Source: a bacterium (GTDB lineage Bacteria; Hydrothermota; UBA3073; JACQXS01). Taken from it: a DNA stretch of 38,276 nucleotides. The notes under the pieces were generated by a model that was not told the origin of the DNA, ran no database searches, and saw only the letters and a list, made by a program, of their open reading frames with translations. The stretch covers positions 1 to 38,276 of the forward strand of contig JAUVIV010000012.1 in the NCBI GenBank assembly GCA_030592575.1, in the 5' to 3' direction. The position numbers and the translations under genes are program-made. Below, piece after piece: positions 16,664-27,094 of this stretch (position 1 is the first letter of the stretch; every line of letters begins with the position of its first letter).

Positions 16664-17530
16664 ATGGAGAATAGAGCTAATACATTATCCGGAATAGTAA
16701 TTGATAAATTCACGAAAAACCCTCTGACATTTGCTAAAGTTACTATAAGAGAGATTGAATTAGAAGCTACTTGTGACAAAGACGGAAAGTACTTAATTTC
16801 TGAAATCCCAACAGGTATTTATAAAATTGAAGCAATTGCGTCAGGATATAATAAAAAAGTCGAGAATGTTTCTATATTAAAAGATATAGAAACTACCGTT
16901 GATTTTCCTCTTATCCCTATTGGTTTTTTTGACTTAAAAGAGAAAACTCCTTTTTATACCAAACTATCTTTTATTGGAGCTCTTGTTGCAATTATCATAG
17001 CTTGTATTGTTATTCCTGAAGTTGAAATAAAACCCTACAACCGAAAAGTTGATGCAGCTATTCAAGCAATTGAACTTCCTCCTCAGTTAAAACAATTAGA
17101 AGAAGCTCCTCCTCCTCCAAAACCCAAAATGCCTGTTGAGGCAGAAAGTGATGACGAAGTGGAAGCAAGTACAATTGACCGTACTGACTTTACCGGAATC
17201 GAAAAACAACCTCCTCAAGCAAAGACAGAAGAAATTTATGAATATATGAAAGTGGAAGTTAAACCTAAGCTATTAATGGAATACTATGTAGAGCCCGAGT
17301 ATCCTCCATTTGCAAAAAAAGCTGAGATTGAGGGGCAAGTTCTTCTAAGATTCCTCGTAAACGAGGAAGGAAGAGTAATAGATATTAAAATTGTGAAATC
17401 TTTAAATGAATTATTAAATGCTGCTGCTATTAAAGCTGTAAGTAAATGGAGATATTCTCCTGCAAGACAAAGAGACAAACCTGTGAAAGTATGGGTTGTT
17501 CAACCCGTAAGATTTGAGCTTGATAAATAA
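16664..17530 (+). CDS. tonB: TonB-family protein with an N-terminal carboxypeptidase-regulatory-like domain
   Basis: A 288-residue protein. Residues about 7-83 form a CarboxypepD_reg-like beta-sandwich (LSGIVIDKFTKNPLTFAKV, DGKYLISEIPTGIYKIEA). A membrane helix follows at about 101-118, then a Pro-rich/acidic periplasmic linker (APPPPKPKMP) and a C-terminal TonB domain (PEYPPFAKKAEIEGQVLLRF, WRYSPARQ). TonB carries energy from ExbB/D to outer-membrane receptors. With no signal before the helix, the N-terminal sandwich should lie in the cytoplasm, where this domain is not normally expected. It is last in the exb operon; the receptor gene follows after its own promoter. No ribosome binding site is evident, and a palindrome occupies its place. 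Confidence 0.9.
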   Translation: MENRANTLSGIVIDKFTKNPLTFAKVTIREIELEATCDKDGKYLISEIPTGIYKIEAIASGYNKKVENVSILKDIETTVDFPLIPIGFFDLKEKTPFYTKLSFIGALVAIIIACIVIPEVEIKPYNRKVDAAIQAIELPPQLKQLEEAPPPPKPKMPVEAESDDEVEASTIDRTDFTGIEKQPPQAKTEEIYEYMKVEVKPKLLMEYYVEPEYPPFAKKAEIEGQVLLRFLVNEEGRVIDIKIVKSLNELLNAAAIKAVSKWRYSPARQRDKPVKVWVVQPVRFELDK

Positions 17531-17571
17531 TAAACAAAATTTATGATTGCTAATGTTATTAGAAAAAATTC

Positions 17572-17600
17572 TTGACAACTCTATTGTGTCATTATATTAC
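17572..17600 (+). promoter_or_regulatory. Putative promoter of the receptor/surface-protein operon
   Basis: TTGACA (17572-17577), a 17-nt spacer and TATTAC (17595-17600) lie in the 138-nt gap between tonB and the receptor gene. A strong AAAGGAGG at about 17657 serves the ATG at 17669. This suggests separate initiation of the receptor unit from the exb-tonB operon. Confidence 0.5.
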
Positions 17601-17668
17601 TATATTGTAAATATCTTTACAAGTAAGACTTAAGAATAATTAAGAAAAATTTTTAAAAGGAGGTAAGA

Positions 17669-20600
17669 ATGATAAAAAATTATAAATTATTATTTACTTG
17701 TTTACTATCTATTATACTCCTCTCTGCTTCTACTTTTGCAGCCACTACAGGTAAGATTAGGGGTACTGTAATTGACAAAAAAACAGGTGAACCTCTTCCA
17801 TACGCCAATGTTGTTATAGAAGGAACTGGCTTTGGTGCCGCTACCGACCTTAAAGGTGAATATATTATCGTTAATGTCCCAGTTAAAACTCATGTAATAA
17901 TTGCCAGTATGCTTGGCTATGCAAGCATGAAAGTCAATGATGTTAAAGTAAGTGTAGATATGACTACTACTATTAATTTCAAACTTGAGCCATCTTCTAT
18001 TAGAGGAAAAGAAATTGTTGTCAAAGCTAAACGACCCATTATCCAACGAGATGTTACTGCTTCTTCTAAAAGAATGAGTGGCAAACAAATTTCTCAAATG
18101 CCAGTCTCGGATTATGAAGATGTTATCGCTTTGCAAACCGGTTCTGTAGAGACCGGTGGTTCAAGATCCGGTGGTCTGCATATTAGAGGTGGCAGAACTG
18201 ATGAGATAGTTTATATTGTTGACGGTATCAATACGACAGATCCTGTTGATGGTAGTTCCGGTGCCCTTCTTGACAACAATGCTATACAAGAAATGCTTGT
18301 TATATCCGGTGGATTTGACGCTGAGTACGGTAATGCCATGTCAGGTGTTGTCAACGTTGTTACCAAAGAAGGTAAAACAAACTACGATGGAGCACTTAAA
18401 TATACTACTGACCAAACTTTCAAAAAAGGTAAAAACCTTCATATTACTAATAAGTTATATGACCAAGGTCTTAATTTCGGATTTAATGATGTTGCTCTTT
18501 CTTTAAGTGGACCTATCCCTTATGTTAAAAGAGCTACTTTTTATTCCACTACAAGATACAATGATTATGATTCTTACCTTCCTCGTAATGATGCTACTGA
18601 AAAGTCTGCTACTATGAAACTTGGATGGAGACTATCTAATAAATTCAAGGCTACTCTTTCGGGACTTTATGGTTATAAAAATTATCATGTATATTCGCAT
18701 ACTTTTTCAAGAGGTGCTTGGGCTTATGATACTCCAAAATATGAACGATGGAATTTCCAAGTAAATTTAAAACTTAATCATACTATTTCTTCTAAAACTT
18801 TTTATACTATTAATATTGGAAGATTCGAGACTTCTAAAAAAACCAGAGGGCAAGATGGCAAAGACTATGCTGACTTTTCGGACATTGGTACTGGACTTGC
18901 ATGGACTGATGTTGCAAGAGACTCATTTTGGTATAATCCCGAAACAAAGGAATGGAAAGAAGGATGGTCAGAACAACGTGCATGGATGTGGTACTACGAA
19001 AACATTAGAAAACTCGGTGAATGGAGACCTGGATTAGGATGGACATGGGACTCCGACGCAGATCCCGAAGATATCGTTGATGCATTGAATTACAGAAAAT
19101 ACGAAACTGCTTCTTATTCTCTTGATAATATCGCTAATGACTCCCTCGTTTATAGAATTGACGATACTACTGCGGTTTACTATCATACTTTTGATATTGA
19201 CCAGTATATTGCTGATATTCAGAGTATTATGAATGACACTGCTTTTGAGAGAGAAGATATTGAACCATCTGGGAATATGTATCGTAGTAGATACGATGAT
19301 GATGAATGGGGTAGATTTAATTATTATTTTCATCCTATGTGGCATGAACGTATTACCACTCGTTACTCTGCAGACTTTAAGCTTACTACTCAATTAGGCC
19401 GTTACAATGAAGTTAAATTTGGTACAAATACAGAATTCCATGAACTTCATTTGACTGACCTTTCTTTCACTAATCGTAATCCTTATATTGATCATTATAA
19501 TAAAGAACCTATTACTATTGCTGCTTATGTCTCGGATAAAATTGAATACGAAGGTATGGTATTAAAGCTTGGATTAAGGGGTGATTATTTTGACCCGAAA
19601 TCTGACTTCTACATCTATCTTGATTCTCTTGAAGCTGGAAAAGAACCTGCTGAACCCAAATTCCAGTTTTCTCCAAGAGTCGGCATCTCTTATTCTGTAT
19701 CTGATAAATCTGTTATGTATGCTAATTATGGTCATTTCTTTCAACATTTAAACTTTGCAAATATTTACCAAAACCTTGATGCTGATATTACTACCGGATG
19801 GCCCAGGATTGGAAATCCCAACCTTCCACCACAGAAAGAAATTCAATACGAAGGTGGTCTTAAATATGCTTTCACGCCAGATATATCTACTGAAATTACT
19901 GCTTATTTCAAAGACATAAAAACTCTTTTAACTCAACGACAAATGACTACTATATTCCAGAAAAAAATGGCTACTTACACTATTTATGAATTGCAAGATT
20001 TTGCCTTGGTTAAAGGGATAGATTTAACATTTACGAAACGAGCTAGTAGATTTCTCTCGGGTTCTCTTTCTTATTCATTCCAATCTGCTAAAGGTACCGG
20101 TTCCAGTGCTGATGAAGCTTTCTATTTCTACATATATCACGGTAGTACTGGCGAACCTCCTCAACGCGAATTTCCATTAGAATATGACATTACTCATACG
20201 ATTAAAACCAATCTTAATTTTTACTTGCCAAAAAAGTGGGGACCTATAGTAGCTAATATGCAACCCTTATCTGATTTTAATACCAATATCCAATTTATGT
20301 TTCATACCGGTGCTCCATATACTCCTACTGCCCAAAAAGGTTCTTCCCTTCAAATTGGCTCAAAAAGACTTCCTTCTGTTTCTAATATTGACCTTAAATT
20401 AGATAAAGGATTAGAATTTGGTAATTTAGATTTTTCCATTTTTGCTATTGTTAATAATCTTTTGAATACCCAAAATGTCACAAATGTTTATACTTCTACT
20501 GGACTTCCTGATAGAGCAGGTAATATACCTGCATATGATGAAAATTATTATACCAATGAATATGAACGGAAAAAAGATGATTACAAAAAAAGATACGGCT

Positions 20601-20719
20601 GGGATTCTCCCAAAGATATGTATAATGCTAACCTTGAAAATTGGAGTAGATATTACAATACTCCAAGAAATTATAGTGCTCCAAGAGTTATTCGAGTCGG
20701 GATAGAACTTAAATTTTAA
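17669..20719 (+). CDS. TonB-dependent outer-membrane receptor (SusC/OMR-like)
   Basis: A 1016-residue receptor. Signal peptide about 1-24 (cleavage near TFA-ATT), a CarboxypepD_reg-like domain about 28-112 (IRGTVIDKKTGEPLPYANV), a plug domain about 125-235 (VIALQTGSV, GLHIRGGRTDEIVYIVDGI, YGNAMSGVVNVVTKEG), then a long 22-strand-type barrel ending APRVIRVGIELKF with a terminal Phe. It would import a large or complex substrate, energised by the TonB system just upstream. The substrate cannot be told. It leads a run of envelope genes (secreted protein, lipoprotein, PorV-like barrel, BNR protein), a set-up seen when a receptor works with surface-exposed partners. AAAGGAGG precedes the start. Confidence 0.93.
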   Translation: MIKNYKLLFTCLLSIILLSASTFAATTGKIRGTVIDKKTGEPLPYANVVIEGTGFGAATDLKGEYIIVNVPVKTHVIIASMLGYASMKVNDVKVSVDMTTTINFKLEPSSIRGKEIVVKAKRPIIQRDVTASSKRMSGKQISQMPVSDYEDVIALQTGSVETGGSRSGGLHIRGGRTDEIVYIVDGINTTDPVDGSSGALLDNNAIQEMLVISGGFDAEYGNAMSGVVNVVTKEGKTNYDGALKYTTDQTFKKGKNLHITNKLYDQGLNFGFNDVALSLSGPIPYVKRATFYSTTRYNDYDSYLPRNDATEKSATMKLGWRLSNKFKATLSGLYGYKNYHVYSHTFSRGAWAYDTPKYERWNFQVNLKLNHTISSKTFYTINIGRFETSKKTRGQDGKDYADFSDIGTGLAWTDVARDSFWYNPETKEWKEGWSEQRAWMWYYENIRKLGEWRPGLGWTWDSDADPEDIVDALNYRKYETASYSLDNIANDSLVYRIDDTTAVYYHTFDIDQYIADIQSIMNDTAFEREDIEPSGNMYRSRYDDDEWGRFNYYFHPMWHERITTRYSADFKLTTQLGRYNEVKFGTNTEFHELHLTDLSFTNRNPYIDHYNKEPITIAAYVSDKIEYEGMVLKLGLRGDYFDPKSDFYIYLDSLEAGKEPAEPKFQFSPRVGISYSVSDKSVMYANYGHFFQHLNFANIYQNLDADITTGWPRIGNPNLPPQKEIQYEGGLKYAFTPDISTEITAYFKDIKTLLTQRQMTTIFQKKMATYTIYELQDFALVKGIDLTFTKRASRFLSGSLSYSFQSAKGTGSSADEAFYFYIYHGSTGEPPQREFPLEYDITHTIKTNLNFYLPKKWGPIVANMQPLSDFNTNIQFMFHTGAPYTPTAQKGSSLQIGSKRLPSVSNIDLKLDKGLEFGNLDFSIFAIVNNLLNTQNVTNVYTSTGLPDRAGNIPAYDENYYTNEYERKKDDYKKRYGWDSPKDMYNANLENWSRYYNTPRNYSAPRVIRVGIELKF

Positions 20720-20762
20720 TTATTAAATATTAAAATACAATCACTTAAATTAAGGAGGTAGA

Positions 20763-23700
20763 ATGAAAATACAAAATATAAAAGATAAAATGCAAAAGTT
20801 TTTAATTACCAGTCTGCTTACTGTTTGCTATTTATTACTACCTACTATCACGTTAGCTTATTATACGCCAGAATCTGTTTCTACTACTCGTATAGATAAA
20901 ACCTATGCTCCTCCAACTACCGTCAATTCCAAAAGTCAAGTATCAGATAAACCAGCTGATTTTTGGTATATATGGTGGACAGGAATAGGAAATTTTGCAA
21001 AATTTACAGTTTCAAATACTTTACAAGGTGGTTATTTCGGTAGACCACCTTCTTGTGAATATCCTTTTGAGGGAACACCTGAGCAAGCAAGCGAATCTGC
21101 TCAAGGAGGTGGTCCTGCATATAGAGGGCTTACGGGTGAGTATCCTGCCGGCTCCGGACAGCATTATGTATGGGCTGCAGGTATGTGGGTCGGTGCTCTC
21201 TATCCTGCTAAAATAAAAGCCACGATAGATACTACCACTGGAGATACTACTCGTATTGATACTACTTGGGAACGTAGAGTATCTAAAGGAGCTTACTACT
21301 CCGATATGGGAGGTATGGCAATTCCGGAACTTACAGATGCTGGTGAAGTTGGTGATATTTCTTTCTTAGGACTTACTTTTTCCACTCAAATTATTCCGAT
21401 TGATCACGGCTTTGAACATGGAGGCGAATACGTTTTTTCTCAAGTAACTTCTTCTAAAGAAGATTACCAAGCTTTTTGGCCATTTGCCGATACTCTTATT
21501 AATGCTCGAAGAACAGATCCTGCTACCCATGTACACACTGATTTAGGCGATATAATATCAGGTGAAGACACTTATGCTGTTGCTGGTGACTGGACTCCTG
21601 AACAGGATGCTTCTGGAATTTGGGTTCGGGATGAAGGACTTTACGATGTACATCCTCTTGGTATTAGAGTAGAACAACGAACTTACTCATGGAATTATGA
21701 TTATAATAATGCTTATATTTATCTTAATTGGAAAATTAGAAACATGAATTCTTTCCCCCTTGACTCTATTTATCTCGGATATTTTATGGATAATGATATT
21801 GGAGCTACTGGAGCTGCTGGGGCCCAAGGTGCTAATGATGACTTAATTGGTTTTGATACTTCTTCTGTTGAAATTCTTCCTGGTGTATTCAGAAACCTTA
21901 ATCTTGGTTATACTTATGATTCTGATGGTTATGAAGATAATTGGACAACTGTTGCCGGATTTGTCGGTTGTGTATTATGTGAAACTCCTAACGATAAAGG
22001 ACTTACCGGATTTCAATATTGGACAAGAATTGGAGAATTCGGTTTACTCGTTGATAGATCTGGACAAGATTCTCTTAAATATGAAGCACTTTCTTGCCGT
22101 GAACCTAGATTTATTGTTGCAGGCACTGATGGTGATATGCGACAACTTTCCTGTAGTGGTCCTTACGTCCGATTACTTCCAGGAGAAGAAATAGACTTTA
22201 CTGTAGCTATTGTAGTAGCTTATACTCTTGATGAACTCAAAGAACGCTCAATAACTGCATTAAAACAATTTGAACTTGGATATCTCGGATATGAACCTCC
22301 TCCTTCTCCTAAACTTTCAGTTATTCCTGGAGATGATAAAGTTTATCTCTCATGGAATGGAGCAATACCTGAAAATTATGTCGATAAAATGGCTAAAGTT
22401 CCTACTTTTGAAGGATATAGAGTTTATAAAAGTACTACTGGCTTAGTAGGTGAGTGGGATACTCTGGCTACTTTTGATATGAAATCAACCTCTTCAGAAA
22501 CATTACTTGTTAAATATGCCGAAGGTACTTCCAAAGCTGAAATATCTTTTGAAGGACTTGATGCTAATCATTCAGGACTTGAAACTAAAACCTATAAAAT
22601 TATTTTTAATTCAGGACACGATTTTACAATTTGGGACAGCACTGCCAATGCAAAAGTTTTCTATAATAGTTCTGCTCACACTTCTGGTGAAGGATATTGC
22701 GTAATGTTAAATGATACATCTACGTATTCTTCTGATCCAGGATATATATCAAATGCTCTTATTTATATAAATGGCTTCTATGTCAAAATTAAAAACGGAG
22801 AAGTTATTCCTGAGCAACGTGGAGTTGATCTTGCTCCTTGTGCAAGAGATGAGTTTATGATTTGGGCATTCGCCTCTGAAGATATTGGTAAAGAAGTTGG
22901 ACTTGAACATAATTACATTGATGAAAGTGTTACTAATGGGAAAAAATATTATTATACTGTTACCTCATTCTCTCGCCCTCTCCCAGAGTTTGGAGTTGAG
23001 TCTTTGGAAAGTGGAAAATCAGGTACACAATATTGGGCAATTCCTGTAAAACAACAAGCGGATTACGAGGGTGCAAGTTGTGGAACCGCAAAATTAGGCA
23101 TTGGAGATGCAAAAATTACTGCTACTGTTGTTAATCCGAAATATGTTATCGGAGATACCTATACTATATCTTTCTTTACTACTGATACTACTGATACCTT
23201 AACACCGGAATACTGGAAATTAACAAATAAAGCTACAAATGCTGTCCTTCTTGATAGTTGTAGTTACTTTGATATGCAGTCTCTACCATTATTTGATGGA
23301 CTTGACATTAAACTTGATTCATTTGGGAGAGGAGTTGTAGATACTGAAACTGTTTTTGATTCTCTTATCACCGGGTGGAAAGAAGGAGACTATTCTGATT
23401 GGAGCTTTGATATAACTCCTAATACCGGATACAATGGTGCTTATTTTTATGACTATGAACTCACTATATCCGATACTGGCAGTACCGATTTAAAAGGTAA
23501 CCATGCTCCATTCACTCTTTGGAACACAGATTTAGATACAGCAGGACTATTTTGGTATGCTACGGGAGATTCAGATAGCTTATGGGTAAAAAATAAAATA
23601 TGGATTTATAGTTCAATCGATGATTATCCTACACAACGAGCTATCATATTAGAAGTAAACTTCGACGCTACTAAACACATATCTCCAAAAAATGGAGATG

Positions 23701-24149
23701 TTTATAAAATACATATGTTAAATCAAGCTACCGTTTTGGATACTTTTGAAATTATTACTACAAGTTTTGATACCAAAAAAACTTATACGCTTGATAGTGT
23801 TAGAGTTGTTCCAAATCCTTACTATATCAGCGCTGCTTGGGATAAAAGTACCTTCTCTCAAAAAATATGGTTTCAAGGATTACCGTCCAAATGTACTATT
23901 CGTATATTCAATGTTGCAGGACTTCTTATAAAAACTATTGAGCATAATGAACCAACATTTAGTGAAATGAGAGACAGAACTGAAATATCAGAAGCCGGAG
24001 CACATGCATGGGACCTGTGTTCAGAAGAGAAAAAGGGCGAAACAGGTCTTAAAGTAGCAAGTGGATTATATATTTATCAAGTTACTGCTAAGATTCCTGG
24101 CAGTGAGAATCTTATTCAAAAAATAGGTAAATTTGCTATAATAAGGTAA
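20763..24149 (+). CDS. Large secreted protein with FN3-like region and sorting-type C-terminus
   Basis: 1128 residues with an N-terminal signal (hydrophobic 13-32, cleavage near TLA-YYT). The first half has the repeated features WYIWWTGIGNF, YVWAAGMWVGALYPAK and WNYDYNNAYIYLNWKIRNM, which I associate with uncharacterised secreted proteins of FCB-group bacteria. A fibronectin-III-like segment starts near residue 515 (KLSVIPGDDKVYLSWNG). The C-terminus (VRVVPNPYYISA, KCTIRIFNVAGLLIKTI, ASGLYIYQV) is a divergent type A sorting domain. AAGGAGG lies just before the ATG and the receptor ends 43 nt upstream, so it is probably co-transcribed and may be a surface partner of the receptor. No enzyme motif was seen. 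Confidence 0.75.
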   Translation: MKIQNIKDKMQKFLITSLLTVCYLLLPTITLAYYTPESVSTTRIDKTYAPPTTVNSKSQVSDKPADFWYIWWTGIGNFAKFTVSNTLQGGYFGRPPSCEYPFEGTPEQASESAQGGGPAYRGLTGEYPAGSGQHYVWAAGMWVGALYPAKIKATIDTTTGDTTRIDTTWERRVSKGAYYSDMGGMAIPELTDAGEVGDISFLGLTFSTQIIPIDHGFEHGGEYVFSQVTSSKEDYQAFWPFADTLINARRTDPATHVHTDLGDIISGEDTYAVAGDWTPEQDASGIWVRDEGLYDVHPLGIRVEQRTYSWNYDYNNAYIYLNWKIRNMNSFPLDSIYLGYFMDNDIGATGAAGAQGANDDLIGFDTSSVEILPGVFRNLNLGYTYDSDGYEDNWTTVAGFVGCVLCETPNDKGLTGFQYWTRIGEFGLLVDRSGQDSLKYEALSCREPRFIVAGTDGDMRQLSCSGPYVRLLPGEEIDFTVAIVVAYTLDELKERSITALKQFELGYLGYEPPPSPKLSVIPGDDKVYLSWNGAIPENYVDKMAKVPTFEGYRVYKSTTGLVGEWDTLATFDMKSTSSETLLVKYAEGTSKAEISFEGLDANHSGLETKTYKIIFNSGHDFTIWDSTANAKVFYNSSAHTSGEGYCVMLNDTSTYSSDPGYISNALIYINGFYVKIKNGEVIPEQRGVDLAPCARDEFMIWAFASEDIGKEVGLEHNYIDESVTNGKKYYYTVTSFSRPLPEFGVESLESGKSGTQYWAIPVKQQADYEGASCGTAKLGIGDAKITATVVNPKYVIGDTYTISFFTTDTTDTLTPEYWKLTNKATNAVLLDSCSYFDMQSLPLFDGLDIKLDSFGRGVVDTETVFDSLITGWKEGDYSDWSFDITPNTGYNGAYFYDYELTISDTGSTDLKGNHAPFTLWNTDLDTAGLFWYATGDSDSLWVKNKIWIYSSIDDYPTQRAIILEVNFDATKHISPKNGDVYKIHMLNQATVLDTFEIITTSFDTKKTYTLDSVRVVPNPYYISAAWDKSTFSQKIWFQGLPSKCTIRIFNVAGLLIKTIEHNEPTFSEMRDRTEISEAGAHAWDLCSEEKKGETGLKVASGLYIYQVTAKIPGSENLIQKIGKFAIIR

Positions 24150-24171
24150 AGAAATAAATTAAAAAATTGTT

Positions 24172-24189
24172 AATCGTATGATTACGATT
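24172..24189. repeat. Small intergenic hairpin
   Basis: AATCGTA-TGAT-TACGATT forms a 7-bp stem with a 4-nt loop in the 63-nt gap before the NHL lipoprotein gene. There is no T-tract, so it is not a full terminator. It may tune read-through or message stability. Confidence 0.4.
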
Positions 24190-24212
24190 TAACCAAATAT
24201 AGGAGGAATGAA

Positions 24213-26012
24213 ATGAGAAAATATAAATCTTTACTAATATTCTTATTGATTGCTCCCCTCTTTTTGTTTATTGGTGGATGCAAAAAAAATCAGACACCAG
24301 AAATACCTAAAGTTCCTCAAGGACTTACGGATACAAATGGTGATAAGTACGACAATGGATATGTAGATACTTCATACATTTTCTATACAGATACTCGTGA
24401 TGCTGAAGATGAGGATATTGCTTTCAAGTTTAATTGGGGAGATGGAACCGAATCTAACTGGAGTGAATATATTACTTCTGGTGAAACTTTTTATATGTCT
24501 CACAGTTACTCTATGGCAGGCACTTACAAGATAAAGGCTAAATCCAAAGATATTCATAATAATGAAACTGACTGGTCATCTGATTATGAAATTATAATAA
24601 TTTCAAAATCTGCAGCTCCTTTTAATCCTTCTATTATACCTCTTGTAGATTCTACGTCTTTAGAAAATCCAATTAGCTTTAAGGTATGTGCCATAGATAC
24701 AAGTTCAAATGATAGTCTTAAATATCAATGTCAATGGGGAAGCACATTAGATACTACATGGAGATATGATTTTAAACCATCAGGTGATACTATAATAGTT
24801 AAGCATACTTATTTAGATATTTCTGACGTAGGAATACAAGTTGCAAAAGTTAGGGCTAAAGACCAACACGGAAGTGTTTCAGAATGGTCAGCTCCATGTA
24901 CAATTACAGTGGTTTTCCCTCCTCTTCCCACACCTCCGACAACACCAAAGTTAAAAGATATATTATACCCAACATATTATTGGCAAACTCCATTTACGTT
25001 TAGCACAACTGGTGATACTATGATTAAACTCCAATTTATATGGGGAGATGGAAAAAGTTCTTCATGGGTTCCAGGAGAGGGGACAGGAGAAGACGTTAAG
25101 TTAGAACATTCATTTGTAACTTTGGGAATATGTTCTGTAGTAGCAATTACTCAGGATAAATTCGAGCAATCTTCTCTACCATCTTTACCTTACGAAATAG
25201 ATATACAAAGTAATTTTCTTGCAAAATGGGGTTCTAATAGATTGAATGCTCCTATTGGAATAACTATATCAAACGATATTCTATACGTTGTTGACCATAA
25301 TAATAAAGAAATTAAGACTTTCGACAAGAACGGAAACTTCATAAGTGCATTTGGCTCAGGTGTTCTTGAGTCTCCGATGTATATTGCTGCTGATTCAGGA
25401 TTTGTCTATGTTACGGATGCACACAATTTTGTATGTAAGTTTCAAAAAACAGGAGCATTTGTAGCAAAATGGGGACAATCTAAAGGTACTGGAAATGGAG
25501 AATTTGATTTTCCTTGTGGAATTGTAATTGATTCAAATTATGTTTATATAGTTGATTCTAGAAACTTGCGAATACAAAAACTAAATAAAGATGGGAGTTA
25601 TGAAGCTCAATGGAGTCTAACCAGTAAAGCAAGCGGAATGACTATTACTGGAGACACATTGTATGTTGCATGTAACTTTGGTAATATTGTTAAGGTATTT
25701 AGAACTACTGGCGAAGATATTGGTTCAATTGGCAACGGAGAAGGAGCTACAGATGGAAAACTACTTGATCCTTGTGATGTAGCAGTTTATGAAGATTATG
25801 TTTATGTAGTAGATACTGATAATGCCAGAATTCAAAAGTTTACAAAAGGCAATGGGTTTAATGTCAGATGGGGATGTAATGGTTCAAATGAAGGACAATT
25901 CAATGCTCCGCAAGGTATAGTAATAGATGACGATGGTAATATATATGTGAGTGATACTATAAACAATCGCATTCAAAAATTTAAAGCTGGAAGCAAAGGA
26001 GGTACATTATGA
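24213..26012 (+). CDS. Lipoprotein with PKD-like domains and an NHL-repeat propeller
   Basis: 599 residues. A lipoprotein signal ends in FIGGC (Cys23), so the protein should be anchored in a membrane. Three PKD/Ig-like modules follow (about 30-125, 130-235, 240-330), each with a FxWGDG or related turn (FKFNWGDGTESNW, LQFIWGDGKSSSW). Residues about 335-590 hold about six NHL blades with the GIxxxNDxLYVVDxxNxxIxxF pattern (ILYVVDHNNKEIKTF, YVYIVDSRNLRIQKL, NIYVSDTINNRIQKF). Such propellers bind proteins or glycans and have no known catalytic site here. Its stop overlaps the next start (ATGA at 26009), coupling it to the PorV-like barrel. Confidence 0.85.
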   Translation: MRKYKSLLIFLLIAPLFLFIGGCKKNQTPEIPKVPQGLTDTNGDKYDNGYVDTSYIFYTDTRDAEDEDIAFKFNWGDGTESNWSEYITSGETFYMSHSYSMAGTYKIKAKSKDIHNNETDWSSDYEIIIISKSAAPFNPSIIPLVDSTSLENPISFKVCAIDTSSNDSLKYQCQWGSTLDTTWRYDFKPSGDTIIVKHTYLDISDVGIQVAKVRAKDQHGSVSEWSAPCTITVVFPPLPTPPTTPKLKDILYPTYYWQTPFTFSTTGDTMIKLQFIWGDGKSSSWVPGEGTGEDVKLEHSFVTLGICSVVAITQDKFEQSSLPSLPYEIDIQSNFLAKWGSNRLNAPIGITISNDILYVVDHNNKEIKTFDKNGNFISAFGSGVLESPMYIAADSGFVYVTDAHNFVCKFQKTGAFVAKWGQSKGTGNGEFDFPCGIVIDSNYVYIVDSRNLRIQKLNKDGSYEAQWSLTSKASGMTITGDTLYVACNFGNIVKVFRTTGEDIGSIGNGEGATDGKLLDPCDVAVYEDYVYVVDTDNARIQKFTKGNGFNVRWGCNGSNEGQFNAPQGIVIDDDGNIYVSDTINNRIQKFKAGSKGGTL

Positions 26013-27064
26013 AAAGAGCAAAAATTTTCTTCTTACTTCTTGTTCCTTATTTCTTGTTCCTGTCCATTCCTGCAAACGCACGAAAAGGTGGATGTACCGG
26101 TACATTTTTATCAATTGGTGGAGGAGCAAGAGCTTTGGCTTTAGGTGGAGCATATTCTGCTTTTGCTGAAGGAATAGATGCCATCTATTGGAATCCTGCT
26201 GGAATTGTAGAACTTACTCGTAATACAGCAAATTTTACTCATGCTAAATATCTTGCTGGAATGAAGCAGGAAAATATTGGAGTTGTTGTACCGACTAAAA
26301 ATGGAACTATTGGGGTTTCCGTTATAGCACTTCTTTCGGGGAAAATAGAGGAAACTACTTTGGCAAGACAAATGGGAACAGGAAGATATTGGTCAGCAAA
26401 TAATTTTGCAGTCGGACTTTCTTATGCAAGAAAAATGACAGATAAATTTAATGCAGGACTTACCATTAAAGGAATAAACCAAAGCATTGACAAAGTGTCT
26501 TCTAATGGATTAGCCTTTGATATTGGTGGAACTTATAATACTAAACTCAATAACCTAAAATTTGGTTTTCTAATACAAAATTTTGGTCCTGATATTGCTT
26601 TTTCAGGAGAAGGACTTGCAGGTGAGATAGAAGATATTTTAATGCCTTGGCAAGCCCCATTACCGATTGATTACAAGACAACACCTGATCCTTTACCACT
26701 TAATTTCCAGCTTGGAATTGCAATTGATTTACTTACTACTCCGGTTTACAAAATTGCAGTAATGGGAGATTTAATTCATCCATCCGACCAAGAAGCTACT
26801 TCTGCCTTCGGAATAGAATCCTCTATTACTAATAGATACTTCTTGCGACTTGGGTTCACAGATAAGAACAATCGAGGATTCTTTACTCGTGACAAATTAT
26901 ATGAGTGGATACCTATAATGTCAAATAAAATACCTATGTTTTCATCTGTTGGTATTGGAATAGTAAATAGTTTCGGAACAGGAGAAGTTATTGTTGATTA
27001 TACCTATGAAGCTCATCAATATTTATCAAATATTCATAGAATAGCTTTAGGATTTGCTTTTTAA
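26009..27064 (+). CDS. PorV/PorQ-like outer-membrane barrel (UPF0164 type)
   Basis: A 351-residue protein with a signal peptide (cleavage near NA-RKG) and the family opening FLSIGGGARALALGGAYSAFAEGIDAIYWNPAGI, which marks the FadL-like PorV/PorQ group. The remainder is a 14-strand-type barrel ending HRIALGFAF. In Bacteroidota PorV shuttles sorting-domain cargo in type IX secretion. Several cargo-like proteins in this window carry type A sorting domains, and one follows immediately, so that role fits. It overlaps the lipoprotein gene by 4 nt and is followed by the BNR-protein start at 27095. Confidence 0.85.
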   Translation: MKRAKIFFLLLVPYFLFLSIPANARKGGCTGTFLSIGGGARALALGGAYSAFAEGIDAIYWNPAGIVELTRNTANFTHAKYLAGMKQENIGVVVPTKNGTIGVSVIALLSGKIEETTLARQMGTGRYWSANNFAVGLSYARKMTDKFNAGLTIKGINQSIDKVSSNGLAFDIGGTYNTKLNNLKFGFLIQNFGPDIAFSGEGLAGEIEDILMPWQAPLPIDYKTTPDPLPLNFQLGIAIDLLTTPVYKIAVMGDLIHPSDQEATSAFGIESSITNRYFLRLGFTDKNNRGFFTRDKLYEWIPIMSNKIPMFSSVGIGIVNSFGTGEVIVDYTYEAHQYLSNIHRIALGFAF

Positions 27065-27094
27065 TAATTGGAAACAAATAAAAGGAGGTGTGCT

